8,957 nucleotides of DNA. Source: Bacteroidales bacterium. GTDB lineage: Bacteria > Bacteroidota > Bacteroidia > Bacteroidales > UBA932. Made by a program: the position numbers and the translations under genes. The notes below the pieces were generated by a model. The model was not told where the DNA came from and ran no database searches. It was given only the letters and a program-made list of their open reading frames with translations. The first letter of the stretch is position 1; each line of letters begins with the position of its first letter. Shown here piece after piece: positions 1 through 6,706 of this stretch. Location of the stretch: the NCBI GenBank assembly GCA_004552115.1, contig SFPH01000045.1, positions 1 to 8,957 of the forward strand, read 5' to 3'.

Positions 1-163
1 TGATGTTTCCGGTATCATCCCTGAAAACCTCTATTCCCCTGGCCTTTCCCCAGTCAAGGAGATATTGCTGCACCTTCTCCTCATGCTTGGAAGGGCGCGG
101 AACTCTTGTCAGTCCGTAGAAATTGTCCCAGACAATTTTCGGTTCGAGATCTTTGATTGTCAT
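1..163 (-). CDS. pepD: PepD, cytosol non-specific dipeptidase (aminoacyl-histidine dipeptidase), N-terminal part
   Basis: The reading frame starts at the ATG complementary to 161-163 and runs off the left edge, giving 54 codons. The peptide begins MTIKDLEPKIVWDNFYGLTR, followed by VPRPSKHEEKVQQYL, DWGKARGIEVFRDDTGNI. This matches the start of PepD (M20 metallopeptidase family): E. coli PepD has the same layout of 'PxPSxHEE', 'WAKEKG' and 'RDxxGNI'. Known family role: a cytoplasmic metal-dependent dipeptidase that cleaves Xaa-His and other dipeptides. The metal-binding residues lie beyond the window and cannot be checked. No signal peptide is visible. The start lies 19 bp after the stop of the DUF4831 gene, with no promoter-like box or Shine-Dalgarno in the gap, so it is probably the third gene of the leftward operon. 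The family call is firm; substrate range cannot be judged from the fragment. Confidence 0.85.
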   Translation of the reverse strand, partial: MTIKDLEPKIVWDNFYGLTRVPRPSKHEEKVQQYLLDWGKARGIEVFRDDTGNI

Positions 164-182
164 AGTATCGGTGTTTTATGCA

Positions 183-1214
183 TTATTTCACAACAAGAGG
201 GAATGTGCTCTCGATTCCGAGCTGATATACCGGCATGCGGCTCTGCAGGAGCACATTGACACCGTCGCTGAGCCTCACGCTGCAGGATGCCGGCACGCGG
301 TAATGAGCGACATTGCCCTTTGCCGAAGGATGTTTGCCCTCCGGAACTTTCACCGGCTCATAGACGAACTCCAGGAGATAAGGTTTCCCCGAAAGGTCGT
401 CGGCCGGCACGAGGCCCTTGGAATCGGAGAGCCTGAAAGCCACATAGATCTGATTCTCATTGTCTTTTGACGGAACGACCTCATAGTTCATCTTCTGCCG
501 GCTGAACTCGCTGTAGCCGATGAAGAGGGACATGTACTCTTTCTCGAGTCTTGAAATCTCCTCGATTGCGGCATTGAGGGCCTCCCCGCTGAATGTGGCG
601 TCGGTGTCGCCGGTGATTATCTGCACCCTCTTCTTCCTGAGGTTGAAAATCATCTCGGCGGCCTCCTTCGCCCTTGCATCGGGAGATTTCTGCACGACCA
701 TCTCCTGCTGGACGGCCACCTTGTTGTATGACGACTCGTTCTTGAGGTTGCGGTACAGGGTGGCAGCCTCGGAAGTGAGGTTGGATGTCACGCCCCGGCC
801 GGAGAAATCAGCCTTGCCGGCTGCCGGGAAACGCCAGGATGTCTCCTCCGAGGCGGCGGAAGACACCGAGACAAGACCCTGGGAAGTCAATGAAAGGAAG
901 GCCGGCATCCCGATGCCGGGATCAACAGAATAGCGCGCGGACATGTCCGCCTCCACGGAAGGAGTCATCTTCGCCGAGGTCACCGTAAATGTGACCGCAT
1001 CCTTCTGCCTGGCGTCAATGCCGAGATATTTCTGGGCATATTTTGCATAAGGTCCTGCATAGAAGGACTCCCTGGAGGCCTCTATCTCCAGTTTCACCGA
1101 TGTCATCGGCAGAGAATAGATCATTGCGCCCTGCGGGTCGGAAACCGCAGTCTGCGCCTGCATCATTGCCGGAATGGCCAGCAATGCGGAAACAAGGAAA
1201 ATTCTCGTCTTCAT
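183..1214 (-). CDS. DUF4831 family secreted protein, function unknown
   Basis: 343 residues from the ATG at 1212-1214. A second in-frame ATG three codons upstream (1221-1223) is possible, but the inner ATG forms an ATGA overlap with the stop of the preceding gene and directly starts a clean signal peptide: MKTR, a hydrophobic stretch at residues 5-18, and a likely signal peptidase I site after MQA (residue 20). The mature N-terminus has the DUF4831 marks YSLPMT (about 33-38) and GPYAKYAQKYLGI (54-66). The C-terminal half has an EAAEMIFNLRKKR segment, a GDTDATFSGEAL segment and an E-KEYMSLFIGY segment, all typical of this Bacteroidota family. No catalytic motif or lipobox cysteine is seen, so a soluble periplasmic or surface-associated protein is likely. 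It lies between a lipid A acyltransferase and pepD and is translationally coupled to the former, which weakly suggests an envelope role. The molecular function is unknown. Confidence 0.85.
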   Translation of the reverse strand: MKTRIFLVSALLAIPAMMQAQTAVSDPQGAMIYSLPMTSVKLEIEASRESFYAGPYAKYAQKYLGIDARQKDAVTFTVTSAKMTPSVEADMSARYSVDPGIGMPAFLSLTSQGLVSVSSAASEETSWRFPAAGKADFSGRGVTSNLTSEAATLYRNLKNESSYNKVAVQQEMVVQKSPDARAKEAAEMIFNLRKKRVQIITGDTDATFSGEALNAAIEEISRLEKEYMSLFIGYSEFSRQKMNYEVVPSKDNENQIYVAFRLSDSKGLVPADDLSGKPYLLEFVYEPVKVPEGKHPSAKGNVAHYRVPASCSVRLSDGVNVLLQSRMPVYQLGIESTFPLVVK

Positions 1215-2125
1215 TTCTTCCATCTTTTATGTGTCCACAGATAATTCCACGGCTGAGCCTCGACATCCTTGGCGAGGAGGGCGTAGAATCTGTTCATTAT
1301 TTCTTCCGGAGTGCTCAGGGAAGCATCCTCGCAAATAGGCTCGAACCTGATGGTGTAGCCTCCTTCAGGCTCTTCCACCATTCCCATATAGCATACTGCC
1401 AGCTTCAGCTTGCAGGCCAGGGCGGCGCCGCCGGTCATGGTCTTGGTCGGCTGGTGGAGAAAATCGTCCACGGTATGCGCTGAAGCATACTTGTACGGGC
1501 ATTGGTCCGTAGGGAAGCAATATATCCTTTTCTGGTTCCTGTGAGCCACGACGAAGCGCATGATGTCCTTGGACTCCACGCAGCAGATGCTCCAGTCGGC
1601 CTTGACGGGGGTGCAGCGGTTATGCCGCATCACCCTGTCCATGGTCTTGTTCGAAAGCTCCTTGTAGACAATGGAAATCTCATCCTCGGTAAATGAGAAA
1701 GTGCCGCTCCTGGTGAGACTCCTGTAATGCATGCAGCCTCCCAGAATCTCCCAGTTTCCGGCGTGGGAAGTCATCAGCATCACCGATGGAGCCTTGTCGA
1801 AAAGCTCGCTCAGGGCCTCGAGGTTCGAATAATGGCAAATGCCCGAATCCTCAAGCCTGTTCTTGATGTAGGAACCTGCAAACCAGACGGTCTCGGCTAT
1901 GATGCGGCCGAGATGCCCATAGAATTTCACAGCAATGTCCTCCAGCTCCCTGTACTTCTTTTCCGGAAATGAACGGGCAAGATTGATCATCACCACATCC
2001 TTCCTGTATCTCAGAGGCACGCGGACAATCCAGGCGATGCATTTTCCCCAGAAATAATGCCATTTCAGAGGCTGCAGGGCCAGAAGCCGCAATGCGCATT
2101 TGATTATATCCGCTCCCAAGTGCAT
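1211..2125 (-). CDS. LpxL/HtrB-family lysophospholipid (lipid A) acyltransferase
   Basis: 304 residues from the ATG at 2123-2125, close to the usual ~300 of LpxL/HtrB. This family transfers a secondary acyl chain to lipid A at the cytoplasmic face of the inner membrane. Visible evidence: a hydrophobic, aromatic N-terminal segment (about residues 12-38) that could anchor the protein; VMINLARSFPEK (45-56), matching the family's 'N...sFPe' motif; the catalytic HX4E motif SHAGNWE with His121 and Glu126; a GGAALACKL stretch; and a C-terminal PWNYLWTHKRWKK like the family's 'PEQYLWxHRRWK'. The frame is open up to an ATG at 2233, but the added 36 residues resemble nothing in the family and would be encoded across both promoter boxes, so the inner start is preferred. 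The stop overlaps the DUF4831 start (ATGA). Acyl-chain length and acceptor position cannot be read from sequence. A related glycolipid acyltransferase is the main alternative. Confidence 0.85.
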   Translation of the reverse strand: MHLGADIIKCALRLLALQPLKWHYFWGKCIAWIVRVPLRYRKDVVMINLARSFPEKKYRELEDIAVKFYGHLGRIIAETVWFAGSYIKNRLEDSGICHYSNLEALSELFDKAPSVMLMTSHAGNWEILGGCMHYRSLTRSGTFSFTEDEISIVYKELSNKTMDRVMRHNRCTPVKADWSICCVESKDIMRFVVAHRNQKRIYCFPTDQCPYKYASAHTVDDFLHQPTKTMTGGAALACKLKLAVCYMGMVEEPEGGYTIRFEPICEDASLSTPEEIMNRFYALLAKDVEAQPWNYLWTHKRWKK

Positions 2126-2155
2126 TCCGCGTGTAAATTTTATTCGCTCGAAATA

Positions 2156-2163
2156 CAAATATA
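2156..2163 (-). promoter_or_regulatory. Putative -7 box (TATATTTG) for the leftward operon
   Basis: Read on the minus strand, the octamer TATATTTG fits the Bacteroidota primary-sigma -7 consensus TAnnTTTG exactly. Transcription would start near 2150, leaving a leader of roughly 25 nt before the acyltransferase ATG at 2125. No convincing TTG is found about 20 bp upstream on that strand. The position is plausible, but such octamers are not rare in AT-rich DNA. Confidence 0.5.
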
Positions 2164-2173
2164 TACATTTTTT

Positions 2174-2187
2174 CGGAGAATTTTCCG
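2174..2187. promoter_or_regulatory. Near-palindrome between the divergent promoters, candidate operator
   Basis: CGGAGAATTTTCCG is an inverted repeat in which six of seven base pairs are complementary about the centre at 2180/2181. The one mismatch is the G/T pair 2178/2183. It directly abuts the rightward -7 box and lies about 10 bp from the leftward one. A dimeric repressor bound there would cover the spacer of both promoters. No regulator gene is adjacent, so any binding protein is unknown. A chance palindrome in AT-rich DNA remains possible. Confidence 0.35.
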
Positions 2188-2195
2188 TATGTTTG
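2188..2195 (+). promoter_or_regulatory. Putative -7 box (TATGTTTG) for the rightward operon
   Basis: TATGTTTG matches the Bacteroidota -7 consensus TAnnTTTG exactly. A start near 2201-2202 would leave about 34 nt of A-rich leader before the transporter ATG at 2236. The region about 20 bp upstream is a T-run without a clear TTG, so the -33 element is weak or absent. Confidence 0.5.
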
Positions 2196-2235
2196 CATAG
2201 GGAATAATCAATAAAAACTATAAAAGCACTCAATT

Positions 2236-3897
2236 ATGTTCAAAGACCAGCCAAAAGGCCTTTTCGCCCTGGCCCTCGCCAATACGGGAGAGAGATTCGG
2301 CTACTACACGATGCTCGCCATCTTCCTCCTGTTCATCCAGGCCAAGTTCGGGTTCAGCGCAGCGGCAGCCACCCAGATTTATTCAATTTTCCTGGCGGGC
2401 GTGTACTTCATGCCTCTGTTCGGAGGAATGCTCGCCGACAAAATCGGATACGGAAGATGCGTAACCATCGGAATTGGAGTGATGTTCCTCGGATATCTCT
2501 GCCTCTCCATACCTACCTCTCCTGACCTGGCCGGGAAAATCCTGATGTTCGGCGCCCTTGCCCTGATCGCCGTCGGCACGGGATTGTTCAAAGGCAACCT
2601 CCAGGTGATGGTGGGCAACCTCTACGACGACCCGAAATACGCCGCCAAGAGGGATTCCGCTTTCAGCCTTTTCTACATGGCGATCAACATCGGCGCAATG
2701 TTCGCCCCTTCGATGGCCAAGGCTGTCACCAACTTCTTCCTCGGCAAATCCGGCCTCGTCTACAATGCGGAGATTCCTGCCCTCGCACACCAGATCATGG
2801 GCGGCAACCTCGAGAATGCCGGCAAGCTCACCGAGCTCGCAGGGACAATGAGCGGAAGCGCAGGAATGGATGCGCTGGCTTTCAGCAATTTCTACATTGA
2901 CAAGCTCTCCAATGCATACAACTACGGTTTCGCGGTAGCCTGCATTTCCCTGATTGTCTCAATAGCCATCTACTATGGCTGCAGGTCCTGGTTCAAGCAC
3001 GCCGACGTGACCGCAAAGCAGGCCAAGGCAGCCAACTCCAGCGAAGTGGAGCTCACTCCGGAGCAGACCAAGAGCCGCATCACTGCCCTCATGCTCGTGT
3101 TCGCAGTAGTCATTTTCTTCTGGATGGCATTCCACCAGAACGGAGCCACGATGACCCTCTTCGCCCGCGACTATACTGCCAGCTCCGTTTCAGGATTCAC
3201 CAGAATCGGGTTCAACATCGGCAGCCTCTTCCTTATTGCCGTGTCCATCTATACGCTTTTCGGCATTTTCCAGTCCGAGGAGAAGAAAAGCAAGATTGCC
3301 TGCGGAGCCGCCACATTGCTTCTCTGGGGCGGAGCATACTGGATCTATTCGGGAATGTCCGGTGTCGTGAAGATTCTGCCTTCCGATTTCCAGCAGTTCA
3401 ATCCATTCTTCGTAGTGGCCCTCACACCGCTGTCCATGGCCATCTTCGGAGCCCTCGCAAAGAAGGGCAAGGAGCCTTCGGCACCCCGCAAGATCGGTCT
3501 CGGAATGATTGTGGCCGCAGTCGGATTCTCCATCCTCACCGTAGCATCCATCGGGCTTGCATCGCCTAAGGAACTCGGCGGCACGGTAAGTCCTGACCTC
3601 GTTTCTCCGGAATGGCTCATTTCCACATACTTCGTCCTCACATTCGCAGAGCTCCTGCTCTCGCCAATGGGAATCTCCTTCGTTTCAAAGGTTGCTCCTC
3701 CTAAATACAAGGGTGCAATGATGGGATGCTGGTTTGCGGCAACCGCCATCGGAAACTACCTCGTATCCATTCCGGGAGCCATCTGGAACAAGGTTCCGCT
3801 CTGGGGAGTGTGGACATTGCTCATAGCTCTGTGCCTCATCTCCGCCCTCTTCATCTTCTCGATCATGAAGAAACTTGAGTCGGCTACCGAGGGCTGA
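2236..3897 (+). CDS. POT/PTR2-family proton-coupled peptide transporter (MFS)
   Basis: 553 residues, an inner-membrane protein of many hydrophobic segments. POT transporters import di- and tripeptides with protons. Family marks: NTGERFGYY (residues 16-24) at the ExxERFxYY position in TM1; GTGLFKGN with Lys119 (114-121); the PTR2 signature FYMAINIG (146-153); FFWMAFHQNG with Trp296 and Gln301 (294-303); QFNPFF (387-392); and FAELLLSPMG with the conserved Glu472 (470-479). A long segment near 165-230 and a charged loop near 255-280 fit the extra loops of bacterial POTs. The first Glu of ExxER is Asn16 here. The rightward promoter lies just upstream. Its stop TGA shares its A with the next gene's ATG (TGATG), so the two are coupled. 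The family is secure; substrate preference is not known, and the altered signature makes strict di-/tripeptide use less certain. Confidence 0.92.
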   Translation: MFKDQPKGLFALALANTGERFGYYTMLAIFLLFIQAKFGFSAAAATQIYSIFLAGVYFMPLFGGMLADKIGYGRCVTIGIGVMFLGYLCLSIPTSPDLAGKILMFGALALIAVGTGLFKGNLQVMVGNLYDDPKYAAKRDSAFSLFYMAINIGAMFAPSMAKAVTNFFLGKSGLVYNAEIPALAHQIMGGNLENAGKLTELAGTMSGSAGMDALAFSNFYIDKLSNAYNYGFAVACISLIVSIAIYYGCRSWFKHADVTAKQAKAANSSEVELTPEQTKSRITALMLVFAVVIFFWMAFHQNGATMTLFARDYTASSVSGFTRIGFNIGSLFLIAVSIYTLFGIFQSEEKKSKIACGAATLLLWGGAYWIYSGMSGVVKILPSDFQQFNPFFVVALTPLSMAIFGALAKKGKEPSAPRKIGLGMIVAAVGFSILTVASIGLASPKELGGTVSPDLVSPEWLISTYFVLTFAELLLSPMGISFVSKVAPPKYKGAMMGCWFAATAIGNYLVSIPGAIWNKVPLWGVWTLLIALCLISALFIFSIMKKLESATEG

Positions 3898-4604
3898 TGG
3901 ACAACAGGACAATCGACCTTCTCCGCGGATGGGCGGAGACATACAATGATCCGGCGTACTTCCGGGAAGACCCGATAGCCTTCCCGGCAAGGTTCGCCGA
4001 AATGGAGAAGAGGGGAACGCGCTGCCTGAAAGATATAGAAACAGCCGCCGTGTTCGCCTCTCATTTTGCCTGGGGACGCAGGGCAATGATAGTCAGGGAT
4101 TGCACCAGACTCTTCGACCACATGGACTGGAAGCCTTACGACTATGTGATGAAGGGAGAATGGAGGGATGACGGGACCAGTATCCACAGGACAGTGAAAT
4201 GGAGCGAGGTGGCTGCGATATGCTCAAGGCTGAAGGACATCTATGAAAAGTGCGACAGCCTCGAAGGATACAGCCTGGAGATGTTCAGGACAGGGGTTTT
4301 CGGACAGAAACCGGATCCCCGGGCCCCGGGAAAGAAAATCAACATGATGCGAAGATGGCTGGTCAGGGATGACGGCAAGGTGGACCTCGGAGTCTGGAAG
4401 AACACCTCCCCGGCCGATTTGCTGATACCGCTGGACGTCCACGTTTACGACACTGCAGTCTCCATCGGACTTACAGCGAGGAAACAGAAGGACATCGTCA
4501 CCGTCAGGGAAATCACCGACGCATTCGCCGGGATATTTCCCGGAGATCCCTGCAAGGGCGACTTCGCATTGTTCGGATACGGGGTCACGCACCGGAAAGG
4601 ATGA
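3897..4604 (+). CDS. DUF2400 / TIGR02757 family protein, possible HhH-GPD relative
   Basis: 235 residues, a normal length for this family, soluble and without a signal peptide. Family marks: DPIAFPARF (25-33), HFAWGRRAMIV (56-66), the KPYDYV segment (79-84), a conserved HRT (97-99), KKINMMRRWLVRDDGKVDLG (146-165) followed by VWK, LLIPLDVHV (175-183), and the C-terminal GDPCKGDFALFGYGV (216-230). The function is not established for the family. The IPLDVHV segment followed by an Ile-Gly-Leu resembles the 'VDTHVxRxxxRLGL' segment of helix-hairpin-helix DNA glycosylases (EndoIII), which would put Asp180 at the catalytic Asp; this is inference from local similarity only. The gene begins inside the stop codon of the transporter and ends 15 bp before the kinase-like gene. 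The downstream polA is compatible with, but does not prove, a DNA-repair role. Confidence 0.82.
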   Translation: MDNRTIDLLRGWAETYNDPAYFREDPIAFPARFAEMEKRGTRCLKDIETAAVFASHFAWGRRAMIVRDCTRLFDHMDWKPYDYVMKGEWRDDGTSIHRTVKWSEVAAICSRLKDIYEKCDSLEGYSLEMFRTGVFGQKPDPRAPGKKINMMRRWLVRDDGKVDLGVWKNTSPADLLIPLDVHVYDTAVSIGLTARKQKDIVTVREITDAFAGIFPGDPCKGDFALFGYGVTHRKG

Positions 4605-4619
4605 AAAACTGTTCGTGTT

Positions 4620-5213
4620 ATGCCGAAATTATACATCATATCAGGTTGCAACGGAGCCGGAAAGACGACGGCCTCATATGCGCTGCTGCCGGAGATGCTG
4701 AGCTGCAGCCAGTTCGTCAATTCGGACGAGTTCGCCAAAAGTCTGTCCCCATTCAGCCCTGACTCTGCCTCGATCCAGGCCAGCAAGCTGATGCTCCTCA
4801 AGATAAACTATCTTTTCAGGCGTCACGAGGACTTCGCCATCGAGACGACCCTGGCGACCAGGAGCCTCAAGAAAATGGTGAAATATGCGCAGTCGGAGGG
4901 ATATGAGGTCACTGTGCTTTATTTCTGGCTGAACTCCCCCGACCTCGCAGTCGAAAGAGTCAAGGCCAGAGTCGCCGCAGGCGGTCACAATATCCCGGAG
5001 CCTACCATCAGGAGACGCTATGTCGTTGGTCTGCATTATTTCTTCAACGACTATATTCCGATCGCCGACAGATGGATACTGGCGGACAATTCGGAGATTC
5101 CGTTCAAGGTCATCGCCGAGGGGCGCAGGGACGGAATGATTATCAAGGACAGCGCCACCTATGAGATAATCAGGGCGGCGTCGGATACCGGAATACCGGA
5201 GGTTTCAAAATGA
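4620..5213 (+). CDS. Zeta-toxin-like P-loop kinase (COG4185-type ATPase)
   Basis: 197 residues, cytoplasmic. The N-terminus has a Walker A motif SGCNGAGKTT (8-17; Lys15, Thr16). FVNSDEFAKSLSP (32-44) carries an acidic pair, Asp36-Glu37, at the place of the zeta-family catalytic Asp. FAIETTLATRS (72-82) matches the family's 'ET(T/N)L' substrate-side motif, and VERVKARVAAGGHNIPEPTI with the following RRRY (111-134) is the usual Arg-rich lid region. Zeta toxins phosphorylate UDP-N-acetylglucosamine and block wall synthesis; short chromosomal relatives such as this are mostly uncharacterised, and their substrate may differ. No epsilon-like or other small antitoxin gene lies beside it: the neighbours are DUF2400 (15 bp upstream) and tldD, whose ATG overlaps its stop by 4 bp (ATGA). 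No Shine-Dalgarno precedes the start. The fold is secure; a toxic activity is unproven. Confidence 0.82.
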   Translation: MPKLYIISGCNGAGKTTASYALLPEMLSCSQFVNSDEFAKSLSPFSPDSASIQASKLMLLKINYLFRRHEDFAIETTLATRSLKKMVKYAQSEGYEVTVLYFWLNSPDLAVERVKARVAAGGHNIPEPTIRRRYVVGLHYFFNDYIPIADRWILADNSEIPFKVIAEGRRDGMIIKDSATYEIIRAASDTGIPEVSK

Positions 5214-6706
5214 TTCAGGAAAGACAATACTACATTGACATTTTTCAGACAGGAGTCGAAGAGATGAAAAGACTTGCGGCCATCGCCCTGGCAAACGGAG
5301 GCGATTACTGCGACCTCTACTTCGAGAACACTGTCATTCAGATACATCAGCTCATTGACGGAGAGGTTACTTCCGGCGGACTGAACGTCGACTACGGAGT
5401 CGGAATCAGGGTGCTCTGCGGGGAAAAGACCGGCTACGCCTATTCCGAGAGCACATTGCCCTCCGACATGGAGGCTGCGGCAAGGGCTGCGTCCTCGATT
5501 GCGCTGACATCCGGAAGCGGAGCCGTGAAACCGGTGGAGACCAGGAGCACTGGAGCCGTCTATACCGCCCTCGGAGCCAATGGGGGCCGGGAAGTGAGAC
5601 GGCTGTACACAGGTGCGCCGAACCCGGCAGCGGACAGGTATCCCATACTGCAGGACTGGAGGACAACGAGTCCTTCCGTCGCCGTGGAATGGCTCCACAG
5701 ACTGGAGGACGGCATCAAGTCCGCGGACTCCAGAATCAGGAAAATCACCTGCTCGATGAGCAGCCAGGCCAGCGACTACCTGATGTACAATTCATTCGGG
5801 GAACTGAAGTATGAAACCCGCCCGATGACGACTCTCCAGGCGTCCCTGACTGCGGAACAGAACGGGAAAAAGATTGTCAGGAATGTTTCCAGGAGTTTCA
5901 GGACGGGAGCGGAAATGCTCACGGAAACTCTTATCGGCGAAATGGTCTCGGAAATGACCGGCAATATGGACGCCTCCTTCGACGCCAGGCGTCCCAAGGG
6001 CGGTGAAATGCCGGTGGTGATGGGGGCAGGAGCCTCCGGAATCCTTCTCCACGAGGCGATGGGACACGCATTCGAGGCCGATTTCAACAGGAAGGGCCAG
6101 TCCATATTTTCCGACAAGATGGGCAAACGGGTATGCCCTGCAGGCATCAATATTGTGGATGACGCCACAATCCGAGGAAACAGGGGCTCCCTGAATTTCG
6201 ACGACGAGGGAGTTCCGGGCCAGAGGACAATGATGGTGGAGGACGGAATACTGACCTCCTATCTTCACGACAGGATCAGCGCGAAGTGGTACGGGGTCTC
6301 CCCTACCGGCAACGGGCGAAGGGAGACATTCAGGTCCTCCCCGATCCCGAGGATGCGGGCCACCTACATGGAGAGCGGGAATGCGGACCCGGAAGGCATC
6401 ATTGCCTCGGTAAGGAAGGGCATTTATGTCAATGAGTTCAGCAACGGGCAGGTCAAGATCGGGGAGGGTGACTTCACCTTCTTCGTAAAGAGTGGATATC
6501 TCATCGAGAACGGAAGGCTCACCGCCCCTGTCAATGACATAAATGTGATCGGAAACGGACCTCAGGCGCTGAGCGACATCATTGCCGTGGGCAATGACTG
6601 CCGCATCGACAACGGGGCCTGGACCTGCGGCAAGGGACAGTCCGTGCCGGTGTCCTGCGGAATGCCTACGGTTCTGGTGAAGAAGCTTACCGTGGGCGGA
6701 GAATGA
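5210..6706 (+). CDS. tldD: TldD metalloprotease subunit
   Basis: 498 residues (E. coli TldD is about 480). TldD is the zinc-protease subunit of the TldD/TldE (PmbA) heterodimer, which degrades unfolded peptides; in E. coli it processes the microcin B17 leader and degrades the CcdA antitoxin. The N-terminal region is typical: YCDLYFENT (about 33-41), DYGVGIRVLCGEKTGYAYSE (64-83). The catalytic HEAMGHAFEADF begins at His281, with Glu282, His286 and Glu289 present. Downstream come GSLNFDDEG, YMESGNADP, GYLIENG, INVIGNGPQALSDI, and CGKGQSVPVSCGMP with Cys473 at the conserved metal-site cysteine position. All catalytic residues are therefore intact. No signal peptide is seen. It overlaps the kinase-like gene upstream and the TldE gene downstream by 4 bp each (ATGA), so it is translationally coupled at both ends. 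The physiological substrate here is unknown, and no RiPP precursor is in the window. Confidence 0.93.
   Translation: MIQERQYYIDIFQTGVEEMKRLAAIALANGGDYCDLYFENTVIQIHQLIDGEVTSGGLNVDYGVGIRVLCGEKTGYAYSESTLPSDMEAAARAASSIALTSGSGAVKPVETRSTGAVYTALGANGGREVRRLYTGAPNPAADRYPILQDWRTTSPSVAVEWLHRLEDGIKSADSRIRKITCSMSSQASDYLMYNSFGELKYETRPMTTLQASLTAEQNGKKIVRNVSRSFRTGAEMLTETLIGEMVSEMTGNMDASFDARRPKGGEMPVVMGAGASGILLHEAMGHAFEADFNRKGQSIFSDKMGKRVCPAGINIVDDATIRGNRGSLNFDDEGVPGQRTMMVEDGILTSYLHDRISAKWYGVSPTGNGRRETFRSSPIPRMRATYMESGNADPEGIIASVRKGIYVNEFSNGQVKIGEGDFTFFVKSGYLIENGRLTAPVNDINVIGNGPQALSDIIAVGNDCRIDNGAWTCGKGQSVPVSCGMPTVLVKKLTVGGE

Larger units (their letters stand above)
2126..2235. promoter_or_regulatory. Divergent intergenic promoter region
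   Basis: This 110-bp AT-rich stretch separates the leftward acyltransferase operon from the rightward peptide-transporter operon. It stands out against the GC-rich coding DNA on both sides. It contains one Bacteroides-type -7 box on each strand and a near-palindrome between them, annotated separately. A clear -33 TTG is not present at the expected spacing for either box, so strength and exact start points are uncertain. The A-rich sequence just before the rightward ATG (AATCAATAAAAACTATAAAA) is typical of Bacteroidota leaders, which often lack a Shine-Dalgarno. Since every other junction in the window is shorter than 20 bp, this is the natural place for transcription of both arms to begin. 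Confidence 0.7.

Noticed and set aside
2126..2233. 36-residue N-terminal extension of the acyltransferase from the ATG at 2233
   Set aside because: The extension has no family resemblance, is encoded by AT-rich DNA, and would span both promoter boxes. Starting at 2125 gives normal family length.
4620..5213. Complete toxin-antitoxin module around the zeta-like kinase
   Set aside because: No small antitoxin gene is found on either strand next to it. Both flanking genes are full-length members of unrelated families.
5159..6268. Several minus-strand open frames of 62-179 codons opposite tldD
   Set aside because: They are shadows of a GC-rich conserved gene, mutually overlapping, with no recognisable domains or promoters.
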